A stretch of DNA of 64,000 nt, from contig CAJUKP010000001.1 of the NCBI GenBank assembly GCA_910587165.1, forward strand, positions 168,205-232,204, written 5' to 3'. Numbering within the stretch: position 1 is the first letter of the stretch; every line of letters begins with the position of its first letter. The position numbers and the translations under genes were made by a program. Shown here one piece after another: positions 53,269 through 61,558 of this stretch. Source of the stretch: an uncultured Duncaniella sp. Lineage in GTDB: Bacteria; Bacteroidota; Bacteroidia; Bacteroidales; Muribaculaceae. Below the pieces are notes generated by a model that worked only from the letters and a program-made list of their open reading frames with translations, searched no databases and was not told where the DNA came from.

Positions 53269-53592
53269 ATGGAACCCAACAAGAATGAAATAAAGATCGA
53301 GCTCACCCCCGAGGTGGCAAAAGGTATCTATTCCAACCTCGCCGTGATCACCCACGGCCCCAACGAATTCTTCGTCGACTTCATCACCATGGCCCCCAAT
53401 ATGCCCCAGGCCAAGGTGCAGAGCCGCATCATCATGAGCCCCGAGAATGCCAAGAACCTCCTCGGCGCCCTCATGGAGAATGTCAAGAAATACGAGGCAA
53501 CTTTCGGAGAGATCCGTCCCAAACGCCCCGTCAACCAGGGTGGCAACCCCGGTGAGATACCCAACCCCTTCATCATGGGCGGCAAGGCCTGA
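53269..53592 (+). CDS. DUF3467 family protein
   Basis: The product is 107 aa, soluble, with IKIELTPEVAKGIYSNLAVITHGPNEF, then VDFITMAPNMPQAKVQSRII and MSPENAKNLLGALMENVKKYE. This pattern is diagnostic of DUF3467, a small family found widely in Bacteroidetes and some archaea. The C-terminus is a Pro/Asn/Gly-rich tail. Function is unknown. It lies 33 bases after menG and 14 bases before cysS. Confidence 0.85.
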   Translation: MEPNKNEIKIELTPEVAKGIYSNLAVITHGPNEFFVDFITMAPNMPQAKVQSRIIMSPENAKNLLGALMENVKKYEATFGEIRPKRPVNQGGNPGEIPNPFIMGGKA

Positions 53593-53606
53593 AACGTTGT
53601 CACGGG

Positions 53607-55088
53607 ATGATATCCAACAATCTTACGATCTATAACACCCTCACCCGCACAAAGCAGCTTTTCAAGCCGCTCCATGAGGGTAGGGTGGGGATGTATGTGT
53701 GCGGTCCGACCGTCTATGGCGACGGCCATCTCGGCCACGCCCGTCCGGCCATCACATTCGACATCCTTTTCCGCTACCTGCTTCATCTGGGCTACAAGGT
53801 GCGCTATGTGCGCAACATCACTGACGTGGGCCATCTCGAACATGATGCCGACGACGGCGAGGACAAGATTGCCAAGAAGGCCCGTCTCGACAATGTGGAG
53901 CCGATGGAGGTGGTGCAGCACTATCTCACACGCTACCACAAGGCCATGGATGCGCTCAATGTGCTTCCCCCCTCGATAGAGCCCCATGCCTCCGGCCATA
54001 TCATCGAGCAGATCGAGTATGTCAAGAAGATTCTTGATGCCGGATTCGCTTATATCAGCGACGGGTCAGTCTACTTCGATGTGCCCAAGTACAACGCCGC
54101 CCATCACTACGGCAAGCTGTCGGGCCGCAACATCGACGAGCTTCTCTCCACCACACGTGCCCTCGACGGCCAGGAGCAGAAGCGCAATCCCGCCGATTTC
54201 GCCCTCTGGAAGAAGGCCTCTCCCGAGCATATAATGCACTGGCCCTCACCCTGGAGCGAGGGATTCCCCGGATGGCATCTCGAATGCTCCGCCATGGGCG
54301 AGAAATACCTTGGCGAATCGTTCGACATCCACGGAGGCGGCATGGACCTCATGTTCCCCCACCATGAGTGCGAGATAGCGCAGAGCATGGCTCATAACGG
54401 CCACGAGACCGTGCGCTACTGGATGCACAACAACATGATCACCATCAACGGCAAGAAGATGGGCAAGTCGCTGGGCAACTTCATCACCCTCGACGAGTTC
54501 TTCAGCGGCTCTCACCCGCTGCTCACGCAGCCCTACTCGCCTATGACGATCCGCTTCTTCATCCTCCAGGCCCACTACCGCGGCACTGTCGACTTCTCCA
54601 ACGAGGCTCTCCAGGCCTCCGAGAAGGCTCTCGGACGTATGCTCGAGGGTTATCGCCGCCTGCAGGAGCTCACTCCTTCGGAGACTTCGACCATCGACGT
54701 CAGCTCGGTGCGCCGCAACTGCTACGAGGCTCTTGACGATGATCTCAACACGCCGGTGGTGATAGCACATCTGTTTGATGCGCTCCGTATGGTCAACTCC
54801 GTCAAGGATGGTAAGGCCACTGCCACACAGGCTGATATTGATGAACTCAAAGGTGTGTTCGACACATTCCTGGTCGATATCCTCGGCATACGCACCGAAC
54901 TGACCGAAGGTAGCGACTCATCGGCCCTCAAGCCGTTTGAGGAGGCCATGGACCTTGTGCTCGAGATGCGTGCGAAGGCTAAAGCCTCGAAAGACTGGGC
55001 CACCTCCGATCTGATACGTGACCGCCTTTCAGCTGCCGGATTTGTGATCAAGGATACCAAGGACGGCGCCGAATGGAGTCTTAAATAA
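53607..55088 (+). CDS. cysS: Cysteinyl-tRNA synthetase
   Basis: CysS charges tRNA-Cys. The product is 493 aa. The zinc-binding Cys32 is in YVCGPTVYGDGHLGHARP, which also holds the HIGH-like motif at 41-44 (HLGH). WHLECSAMGEKYLG and HHECEIAQS supply the other zinc ligands. The KMSKS loop appears as KMGKS at 284-288 (Gly in the third position, a variation seen in some CysRS). The C-terminal helical anticodon-binding domain is complete. A strong hairpin begins 11 bases after the stop. Confidence 0.95.
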   Translation: MISNNLTIYNTLTRTKQLFKPLHEGRVGMYVCGPTVYGDGHLGHARPAITFDILFRYLLHLGYKVRYVRNITDVGHLEHDADDGEDKIAKKARLDNVEPMEVVQHYLTRYHKAMDALNVLPPSIEPHASGHIIEQIEYVKKILDAGFAYISDGSVYFDVPKYNAAHHYGKLSGRNIDELLSTTRALDGQEQKRNPADFALWKKASPEHIMHWPSPWSEGFPGWHLECSAMGEKYLGESFDIHGGGMDLMFPHHECEIAQSMAHNGHETVRYWMHNNMITINGKKMGKSLGNFITLDEFFSGSHPLLTQPYSPMTIRFFILQAHYRGTVDFSNEALQASEKALGRMLEGYRRLQELTPSETSTIDVSSVRRNCYEALDDDLNTPVVIAHLFDALRMVNSVKDGKATATQADIDELKGVFDTFLVDILGIRTELTEGSDSSALKPFEEAMDLVLEMRAKAKASKDWATSDLIRDRLSAAGFVIKDTKDGAEWSLK

Positions 55089-55099
55089 ATCCTTACTCT

Positions 55100-55145
55100 A
55101 TCGTGAGGCCGGAGGAATGGAAACCCGTCCCTCCGGCCTCACGAT
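55100..55145. terminator. 16-bp perfect hairpin after cysS
   Basis: ATCGTGAGGCCGGAGG (55100-55115) pairs completely with 55130-55145 around a 14-base loop. It starts 11 bases after the cysS stop. The next gene's upstream in-frame ATG (55103) lies inside the stem, which supports the later start at 55169. No U-tract follows. Confidence 0.75.
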
Positions 55146-55168
55146 ATCTTATCTACGAAGAAAGAAAC

Positions 55169-56377
55169 ATGACTGATGCCGGATATTTTCTGAATCTTGC
55201 CTCGCGGTGGTTTGGGGAGTGGGGCCTTGCGGGGGAATGGAATCCCCTCTGCTCCACGCTGCTCGTCGCGGTAGCATCCATCATGCTGTCGTGGGTGGTG
55301 TTCGCCCTGATCACGCGTTATGTTATTCCTGTCGTGTCGCATCTGGTGACAAGGACCGAAGCCGCCTGGGACGACATTCTCTTCAACAGACGTCTGCTGA
55401 GAGTGGTGGCCGAGTTTGTGGCTGTCCTGCTGCTACAGACCACCCTGCCGGATGCGCTGTCGCTTTATCCCCGTATGGCCGCTATGGCCGTGGTCTGCCT
55501 CAACATACTGATGGTGGCCGTGATAGTGCATCTAATCAACCGCATCATCGTGGCGGCATACGCCATCCTGACCGAGAAGGCCTCCGAGCGGGCGCGCTCC
55601 CTTCAGGGCATACGCCAGATGCTCCAGGTGATCACCGTGGCCATCGGCGTGATAATTGTGGTGTCGATCCTGATCAACAGGAATCCCGTGGTGGTCATCA
55701 CCGGTCTCGGAGCGGCCGCGACGGTGCTCATGCTGGTGTTCAAGGACTCGATCATGGGTATGGTGGCCGGTGTCCAGCTCACGCTCAACGATATGCTGCG
55801 TCCCGGCGACTGGATCACAGTCCCTGCCCGTAACATAAACGGAAATGTGCTCGAGGTGGGACTCACTACGGTGAAGATACGTAATTTCGACATGACCGTC
55901 GTCACAGTCCCTCCCTACGCTCTCGTGAGCGAATCGTTCCAGAACTGGCGCGGGATGAAGGACTCATCCGGCCGCCGCATCATGCGCGCGTTCACCGTTG
56001 ATGTCAACACCGTGGCTTTCTGCACACCCGGACAGCTTGAGCAATGGGCCGGTGAGCCTTGGATGGAATGTGCCGCCGGGCTGGAAGGGCTGGTGGCCAA
56101 TCTCACCCTCTTCCGCTTCTATCTCGAGCACTATATCTCCACACTTCCCGCGCTGAAGACCTCGGACTCCATGATCAGCATGGTGCGCGAGCTGGCTCCC
56201 ACCCCTTATGGTGTGCCCATAGAGATATATCTTTTCACCTCCTACACGGACTGGAAGCCCTACGAACACTATCAGGCCCTGCTCATGGATCATGTCATGG
56301 CTGTCATCCCCCGCTTCGGCCTGCGCATCTATCAGGCCCCCTCCGGCGCCGATGTGGCAGTAGCCATGAGACACTGA
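55169..56377 (+). CDS. MscS-family mechanosensitive ion channel
   Basis: ATG 55169 gives 402 aa (MTDAGYFLNLASRWFGEWG). There are about four hydrophobic segments up to residue 185; the pore helix region is VVITGLGAAATVLMLVFKDSIMGMVAGVQLTLNDMLRPGDWI, a strong match to the MscS core (Ala/Gly-rich helix followed by the beta domain GDWITVPARNINGNVLEVGLTTVKIRNFD). The C-terminal cytoplasmic part is longer than in E. coli MscS (286 aa) and resembles the YbdG-like branch. The channel relieves osmotic downshock. Palindrome copy 4 starts 1 base after the stop. Confidence 0.88.
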   Translation: MTDAGYFLNLASRWFGEWGLAGEWNPLCSTLLVAVASIMLSWVVFALITRYVIPVVSHLVTRTEAAWDDILFNRRLLRVVAEFVAVLLLQTTLPDALSLYPRMAAMAVVCLNILMVAVIVHLINRIIVAAYAILTEKASERARSLQGIRQMLQVITVAIGVIIVVSILINRNPVVVITGLGAAATVLMLVFKDSIMGMVAGVQLTLNDMLRPGDWITVPARNINGNVLEVGLTTVKIRNFDMTVVTVPPYALVSESFQNWRGMKDSSGRRIMRAFTVDVNTVAFCTPGQLEQWAGEPWMECAAGLEGLVANLTLFRFYLEHYISTLPALKTSDSMISMVRELAPTPYGVPIEIYLFTSYTDWKPYEHYQALLMDHVMAVIPRFGLRIYQAPSGADVAVAMRH

Positions 56378-56378
56378 A

Positions 56379-56529
56379 GACAGATCAGGACAAGGATACA
56401 GAAGGACAAAAGGAAAAAAGAAACAAAATAATTATTTGGATTCAGATTCATCAGACTGATTATATCTGAACAAAAATTTATTTTGTTTCTTTTTTCCTTT
56501 TGTCCTTCTGTATCCTTGTCCTGACTGTC
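56379..56529 (+). repeat. 3'-end palindrome family, copy 4 (after mscS-like gene)
   Basis: Left arm 56379-56431 and right arm to 56529 pair along GACAAGGATACAGAAGGACA and the following AAAGG, AAAAAAG, AAACAAAAT run with hardly any mismatch. The core TCAGATTCATCAGACTGAT then ATATCTGA (56442-56469) matches copy 2 in the same orientation. It starts directly after the TGA of the channel gene. Once transcribed it could form a hairpin of about 50 bp. Confidence 0.87.
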
Positions 56530-56554
56530 CTGACTGTCTTGACCGGTAAAAACC

Positions 56555-56636
56555 AAGCGAGGAGTTGACATCACGTCGACTCCTCGTTTGACAATAAACC
56601 AATCATTATCACATTTCTTGCAATGGAAAAAGTAAT
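56555..56636 (+). repeat. Second module behind copy 4: hairpin plus 44-nt block
   Basis: AAGCGAGGAGTTGAC (56555-56569) pairs with GTCGACTCCTCGTTT (56575-56589) around the loop ATCAC. Compared with 31916-31950, the loop-closing pair is C-G here and T-A there, a compensatory change. Bases 56593-56636 are identical to 31955-31998. The stretch 56637-56684 shows no feature beyond a short GAATGGTTCAC also present at 32036-32046. Confidence 0.8.
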
Positions 56637-56684
56637 CTTATACCTTAGAAACGTTCATGGCCCGGAATGGTTCACTCGGTGATG

Positions 56685-56723
56685 AAAAAAAATGGCTCCC
56701 GGCTAAAAAAACCGGAAGCCATT
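56685..56723 (-). terminator. Intrinsic terminator of the 934-residue protein gene
   Basis: On the minus strand AATGGCTT.CCGG (56723-56712) pairs with CCGG.AGCCATT (56702-56691), followed by a run of eight Ts (56692-56685). This is the most classical Rho-independent terminator in the window and lies 27 bases after the 56750 stop. Confidence 0.8.
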
Positions 56724-56749
56724 CTTTTCATTATGTCAACCTCGGAGGG

Positions 56750-59554
56750 TTATTTGACGAACTTGAGGGTCTTGCCGTCGGCTGCCACAGCGATGTAGAC
56801 ACCCGCGGGAAGTGCGGAGAGATCTGTGCTGCCGGCCTCGGCGGTGAGCACTGCCGCTCCTGAGGTGGAATAGATGTGGGTGGTGGTTGCGCTCACGAGG
56901 GTAGAGCTGCTGCGGTCATAGCTGAGGGATCCGTCGGCCACTACGCCTTCTATACCGGAGCCCTTGGGCTCTACCACACCTGTAACCCAGATTGTACCTT
57001 CGGCATTGGCATCATTACCGTTGACGGTGTAGTAGACACCGGGGAAGGTGGAGTTGGGATAGCCATCGGCAAGGCAATAGCTCAACAGAGTGTAATCCTT
57101 GTGGCAGAGACATATAAGGCGGACCTTCTCTCCTTCTGCCGCGGTGTAGTCGGTCACCCAATGCTCGTTGGGTTCGGTGGGTTCCCCTTCGCCGGTATAG
57201 ATGTAGACGTAGCCTACCTGTGAGTCAGGCATACCGTCGACGGTTGCGTAGATACCCTTTGTCCTGACGGTATATGAGGGGTTCTCCTCATCCTTGACCA
57301 TTATCGCACGGAACTGGATCATGCCCATATCGGCATCATTTTCTGTGATGGTGTAGGTGTAGCCCTCTACATTCACGACAGGGTCGGGATAGAACTTCTC
57401 GATGCCGGTGAACTTGTAGCCTACGGTGGTCTCCACCTTGAATGTCAGGGTCTGGCCGACCTCACACTCGAGGTGCTGCACATTGTTGCCGTCCGGGCCG
57501 ACGATGTAGAGTCTGCCGCTGGTCACGTGGGCGATGGTGTCCATGGTGTTGACAGTGGCCACATCGACCTTCTGATAGGTCTCTACCTCGATGGTGGAGT
57601 TGCCGGTGATGGTGACCGAGAAGAAACGCTTGTCACGGGCGTCGGGATAGTCGGTGCCGTTGACCTTGACATATTTGATGTAGACGCCTGAGGTATAGGT
57701 TGAGAAGTAGACGTTGTTGCCGATCTTCACCTCGTTCACCTGGTCGAGTGTGAGCTTCTTTTCAGTTGTTCCGTCGGGATTGCGGTCGAGGAACGTGAGG
57801 TAAGGCGAGGAGGTCTTGATGACCACGAGCGCATTGCCTTCCTCAGCGGTGATCTCGTTCACTACCACCGAGAATGTGGCGGCATCGGCGAGTTCACCGA
57901 CTGTGAGGGTGTATATGCCTGTCTCTGAGTCCTTCACCACATTGCATCCGGGTGTCGAGGTGGTGAGTGTGTCAATCCTGTAGCCGAGCGCGGGAGCCAC
58001 GGTGATGGCCGAGCCTGACTTGAGGGTGATGGACGGGGCGAGCTGGAATGGCTCTCCGTCGGCTGTGGCGGTGAGCCATGAGAGGCTGGCACCCTCGTTG
58101 AGCACGAACGATACTGCCACATCGCCGGGTATCTTGCGCGACTCGATGTCGACGTATGAACCTTCGGCCACGGTCACCAGATATACTCCGTTGCGGTTGG
58201 GCTCGATGGCGTTGCCGTCAAGCTTGACGGACATGATCAGATTGCCCTCGGTGGGAGTGATGGCGAGGGAGTTGCGGAGTGCTGAGAAATCAAACTTGTT
58301 CTCACCGTCGGTGAGGGTGAGGGCATCGCCGCGGCCGTTTGACTGCTTGACGGATACGCGGGCGGCATTGTCGACATTGAGTGTAACCTGTGTCGAGCGG
58401 GTGCCGTAGATCTTGGCCTGGTCGTCGGCAAGGGCGCGCACCCATTCTTTCATGTCGTTGGCGGTGCTTGTCGACAGCACATAGCGGTAGTCGGTGCCGG
58501 GAAGGGGCTTGATATAGACCTTGGCGCCGAGGGGAAGCTGGACTTTCTGCTCCATACCGGAGAGTGAAAGCACTGTGCCGTCGGCGAGACTGAAGACGTA
58601 GCTCTCGAGAGGAGCGTTGCCTTCGGGTGCCACGAAGGTGAAGTCGATGAGACGGCCCTTGGTGGTGACAACAAATGCGTCACCCTCGGCGAATGAGCTC
58701 ATATAGCCTGCCATTCCTGACTGGCCTCCTTCGAGATAGGGCACTTCTTCTCCGTTGCGTGTCACACCGACAATCTCGGCGCCCTCGGTGGCTTCGAAGA
58801 GCACGGGCTGCATATCGGCTGAGGTGACCACGGTGGTTGTGCCGTTGGCATTGAGGGTCACGGGCTGTTTTTTCCCGTTGGGCTTGGCGTCAAGATAGAC
58901 TGCCACGTTGGGGGCATAGTCGGGGTCGATGGTGAACGACAGACCGGTCACCTTCGTATAGACGTAATACCAGTTGGATGGCTCGGTGCCTACCGCGAAG
59001 GTGTATGTGCCGTCGGCGTTGGCCTGGCCTACGGTGGTGCCGAAGAGGTCGGCCACCTTCTCGACGGCATAACCTGTGGCGGGATAGATGGTCACTTCGG
59101 TGCCTGAGGCAACTTTCATCTCCGAGCCTATGGTCACATCGAGATCACCTGCCTTGGCGGTGAAGCTGCCGGGGTTGCCCATGGCGGAGAGGGTGAGGCC
59201 CACTTCGGTGGTGACTTCACCTCCGCCGTTGCCCTCGGTCTCGATCTTGATCATCATGCTGCCTTCGATGCCGATGCGGTACAAACCGTCGCCTGAGGGA
59301 CTGATTTCATCCGTAACGTTCTTGGTGACCTTCTTGATGGTCGCGCCGTTGGCGGGCTCGATCACCAGTGGAGAGACGTCAGAAGTCAGATCTGTGAAGC
59401 GGTTCATACCGTCAGTAAGGGTGATATCCCCCTTCTGATAGGTGTACACCCTCACGTTCTTGGCATTGTCCACGTCGATCACCACGCTTTGGGCCGATGC
59501 GGCGAAGAACCCTGCTATCATCGTGAAGATGAAGAGTAGAAACTTCTTGTACAT
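56750..59554 (-). CDS. Large secreted repeat protein with T9SS-like C-terminal tail
   Basis: The product is 934 aa with a signal peptide (1-21, ending SAQ). Three related beta-rich modules start at about residues 23, 205 and 388. Each opens with a hydrophobic strand plus NA/PN-V (VVIDVDNAKNVRV, FTIDPDYAPNVAV, VTLNVDNAARVSV), then a TLTDG/TLNANG turn and a VIEPANGA / LFEATEGAE / AITPTEGNL strand. The C-terminal 80 residues (IYSTSGAAVLTAEAG.. LPAGVYIAVAADGKTLKFVK) look like the short sorting domain of Muribaculaceae T9SS cargo. It is therefore probably surface-exposed or released; binding partner unknown. It lies 53 bases after the M6 protease gene. Confidence 0.72.
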   Translation of the reverse strand: MYKKFLLFIFTMIAGFFAASAQSVVIDVDNAKNVRVYTYQKGDITLTDGMNRFTDLTSDVSPLVIEPANGATIKKVTKNVTDEISPSGDGLYRIGIEGSMMIKIETEGNGGGEVTTEVGLTLSAMGNPGSFTAKAGDLDVTIGSEMKVASGTEVTIYPATGYAVEKVADLFGTTVGQANADGTYTFAVGTEPSNWYYVYTKVTGLSFTIDPDYAPNVAVYLDAKPNGKKQPVTLNANGTTTVVTSADMQPVLFEATEGAEIVGVTRNGEEVPYLEGGQSGMAGYMSSFAEGDAFVVTTKGRLIDFTFVAPEGNAPLESYVFSLADGTVLSLSGMEQKVQLPLGAKVYIKPLPGTDYRYVLSTSTANDMKEWVRALADDQAKIYGTRSTQVTLNVDNAARVSVKQSNGRGDALTLTDGENKFDFSALRNSLAITPTEGNLIMSVKLDGNAIEPNRNGVYLVTVAEGSYVDIESRKIPGDVAVSFVLNEGASLSWLTATADGEPFQLAPSITLKSGSAITVAPALGYRIDTLTTSTPGCNVVKDSETGIYTLTVGELADAATFSVVVNEITAEEGNALVVIKTSSPYLTFLDRNPDGTTEKKLTLDQVNEVKIGNNVYFSTYTSGVYIKYVKVNGTDYPDARDKRFFSVTITGNSTIEVETYQKVDVATVNTMDTIAHVTSGRLYIVGPDGNNVQHLECEVGQTLTFKVETTVGYKFTGIEKFYPDPVVNVEGYTYTITENDADMGMIQFRAIMVKDEENPSYTVRTKGIYATVDGMPDSQVGYVYIYTGEGEPTEPNEHWVTDYTAAEGEKVRLICLCHKDYTLLSYCLADGYPNSTFPGVYYTVNGNDANAEGTIWVTGVVEPKGSGIEGVVADGSLSYDRSSSTLVSATTTHIYSTSGAAVLTAEAGSTDLSALPAGVYIAVAADGKTLKFVK

Positions 59555-59607
59555 TTAAAAATGAGTTGATGGGTTAGAAAAATGATGAATGGCTTGATTG
59601 ATGTTCC

Positions 59608-61347
59608 TTACTTCACGGCCACCTTGACTGTGGCCGAGGGTGTGCGCACCACATAGATGCCTGCAGGAAGCGATGTGAGTCCGACTCTGCGTCCGGAGAG
59701 GTCGAAAGCTTCCGAGCCTTCGGGAGCCAGGATGTCGTTGCCGGCAACTGTCACCGCGGATTCTGCCGGGGCTGTGATATCGCCGATGGCGGTGGTGCCG
59801 CTGTTGAAGTCAAATGTGATGAGACCTTCGGGGCTCTCGGAGATGTTGTTGAGGGTGAAGATGGGGGCCTTGCGGGTCGACTGCCACATATATGCCGAGT
59901 TGCCGGGGCCGAAAGAGGTCACATTCTGGCTGCCGGGGAAGGGGTCGCCCTGCTCGCCGGTTCCCTCGGTGTTCCACACATTGTCGGCAGCCACGATGCG
60001 GACGTGCTCATAGCCGGCTATGGCGGGAGAGTTGACGGTGTTGCGCTTCCAGTGCTGGGCGTCGTAGTGGCAATAGCTTATCACCATGCCGTGGTTGGGT
60101 ATTCCCTTGTCCCATCCCTCCTGACGGCGGTTCTCGAGGGTGAAGTATTCGTTGGTGTTGTCGGGGTTGACAATGAAATATGCCTTGTTTGTATCGGCGA
60201 AGCTTTCGAGTGTGACACCCTTGGCGGTCTCGTCGAGCACATCAGGCTCGAGCCATCCGAGGGTGTACTTGTCCATGGCTGTATAGCCCGAGGGAGTCAC
60301 CTGGTTGTCATTGTAGGTGCCCATGTCCATGATGTCGAAGTGGGCCATGCCGTGGGCGCCGCTGTAGGAGGGGTCGTAGATGTCGGCCAGGCCGAGTATG
60401 TGGCTGAACTCATGGCATACGGTGCCAATGCCGTCGAGCACTTCCCCTTTACCACCCTTCAACTCGCAGGCACAGGCGGCAACGGAGAGGTTCATCATAT
60501 CGAAGTAGTCATAGACCGAGTTGGAGAGGTCCTTCATGACGGGCCAGATCGACTCTACCGGGCCACCCTGGGCCTGCCCGTGGCCGGCGAAGACCACGAA
60601 CACGAAGTCGACGAAGTAGTCTTCGTTCACGTCATACTGTGTGAAGTCCACCCCGGCCTCGTCGGCAGCCTTGCAGGCGTCGCGGTAGAAATCATCAATG
60701 CGCTCCATTCCGAGGGAGCCGTCGCCATACCATTTGCGGTCGTGGGGGAGGGTGACGGGGCCTACGACGTCAAACTTGGGAGTGAATTTCCCCTGGCTCT
60801 GCTCGGTGAAATAGTCGATCACGCTGCCGTATGTCGATTCGTCGGAGAAACCGCGCTCGTTGACCTTGCGGTCATAAAGCTCGCGGGTGGCCTTGGATGA
60901 GAATTTCACATCCTGGAACTCGGCCATGATGATGAGTCCACGCACCTCGCCGGTGGTGGGGAATGTGCGGGGGATGGCGGCGGGAGCGATGCGGCGCGGT
61001 GCTTTGAGATTGTCGATGGCTGTCACGCGGCTGGCTGATACGGCCTGGCGTATGGCCAGGGCTTCGGCGGCGGGGGTGGCCACACCGGTGGGAGCGGCCA
61101 CGGCCTCGAGATTGCCGTCGGTGCCGATGGCGGCGCGGCACAGGTAGCCGTCGGCACCTTCCATCAGGATCTCTCCTGCGGGTGTCTCATAATAATGACC
61201 GTGCTCGTCGCCGGTAAGATAAGCCTCGACCACGGAGCCGTCGGGCTGTGTGATGCTCAGCAGACCCGGCTTGGCCGGAACCGCGAGGGTGGAGAGTGAC
61301 GCGGTCAGAAAAAGACCGGTCAGAATGGAGGATATACTTATTCTCAT
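59608..61347 (-). CDS. Secreted M6-family metalloprotease with T9SS-like tail
   Basis: The product is 579 aa with a signal peptide (about 1-22) and a propeptide-like region to about 130. The M6 (immune inhibitor A type) catalytic domain begins at RGLIIMAEFQDVKFS. The zinc motif is HEFSHILGLADIYD with His312, Glu313, His316 and Asp322 as the third-ligand candidate, followed by a Met-turn FDIMDMG near 338. The C-terminal 60 residues (GSEAFDLSGRRVGLTSLPAGIYVVRTPSATVKVAVK) resemble the tail of the two neighbouring cargo proteins. It likely degrades host or dietary protein outside the cell. It and the 934-aa gene form a minus-strand pair. Confidence 0.87.
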   Translation of the reverse strand: MRISISSILTGLFLTASLSTLAVPAKPGLLSITQPDGSVVEAYLTGDEHGHYYETPAGEILMEGADGYLCRAAIGTDGNLEAVAAPTGVATPAAEALAIRQAVSASRVTAIDNLKAPRRIAPAAIPRTFPTTGEVRGLIIMAEFQDVKFSSKATRELYDRKVNERGFSDESTYGSVIDYFTEQSQGKFTPKFDVVGPVTLPHDRKWYGDGSLGMERIDDFYRDACKAADEAGVDFTQYDVNEDYFVDFVFVVFAGHGQAQGGPVESIWPVMKDLSNSVYDYFDMMNLSVAACACELKGGKGEVLDGIGTVCHEFSHILGLADIYDPSYSGAHGMAHFDIMDMGTYNDNQVTPSGYTAMDKYTLGWLEPDVLDETAKGVTLESFADTNKAYFIVNPDNTNEYFTLENRRQEGWDKGIPNHGMVISYCHYDAQHWKRNTVNSPAIAGYEHVRIVAADNVWNTEGTGEQGDPFPGSQNVTSFGPGNSAYMWQSTRKAPIFTLNNISESPEGLITFDFNSGTTAIGDITAPAESAVTVAGNDILAPEGSEAFDLSGRRVGLTSLPAGIYVVRTPSATVKVAVK

Positions 61348-61391
61348 TACAAAAAATGAAATCGGTTTGTATATATAGGATTTGCTATATG

Positions 61392-61422
61392 CAAAATTCT
61401 TAAAAAAGTTTTAGAAATGCAA
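61392..61422 (-). promoter_or_regulatory. Probable promoter of the M6 protease gene
   Basis: On the minus strand TTG (61422-61420), a 20-base spacer and GAATTTTG (61399-61392) fit the consensus except for G in place of the first T. The box lies 44 bases before the ATG at 61347. Confidence 0.55.
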
Positions 61423-61468
61423 TATGTCATGGCAAAGTGCCATAAAATTAATAAACATTAACGGTGTA

Positions 61469-61502
61469 TTGTTCAAATATTATTAATTTGTGTGTAATTT
61501 TG
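61469..61502 (+). promoter_or_regulatory. Promoter of the 61559 cargo gene
   Basis: TAATTTTG at 61495-61502 is a perfect -7 box. TTG at 61469-61471 sits 23 bases upstream, slightly longer than usual. The 56-base leader is AC-rich. The region 61423-61468 between the divergent promoters is AT-rich. Confidence 0.6.
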
Positions 61503-61558
61503 CAGAACAAAGAAAGCATCTTGCCAAAGATAACACCAACAATCACATAACAAACAGC

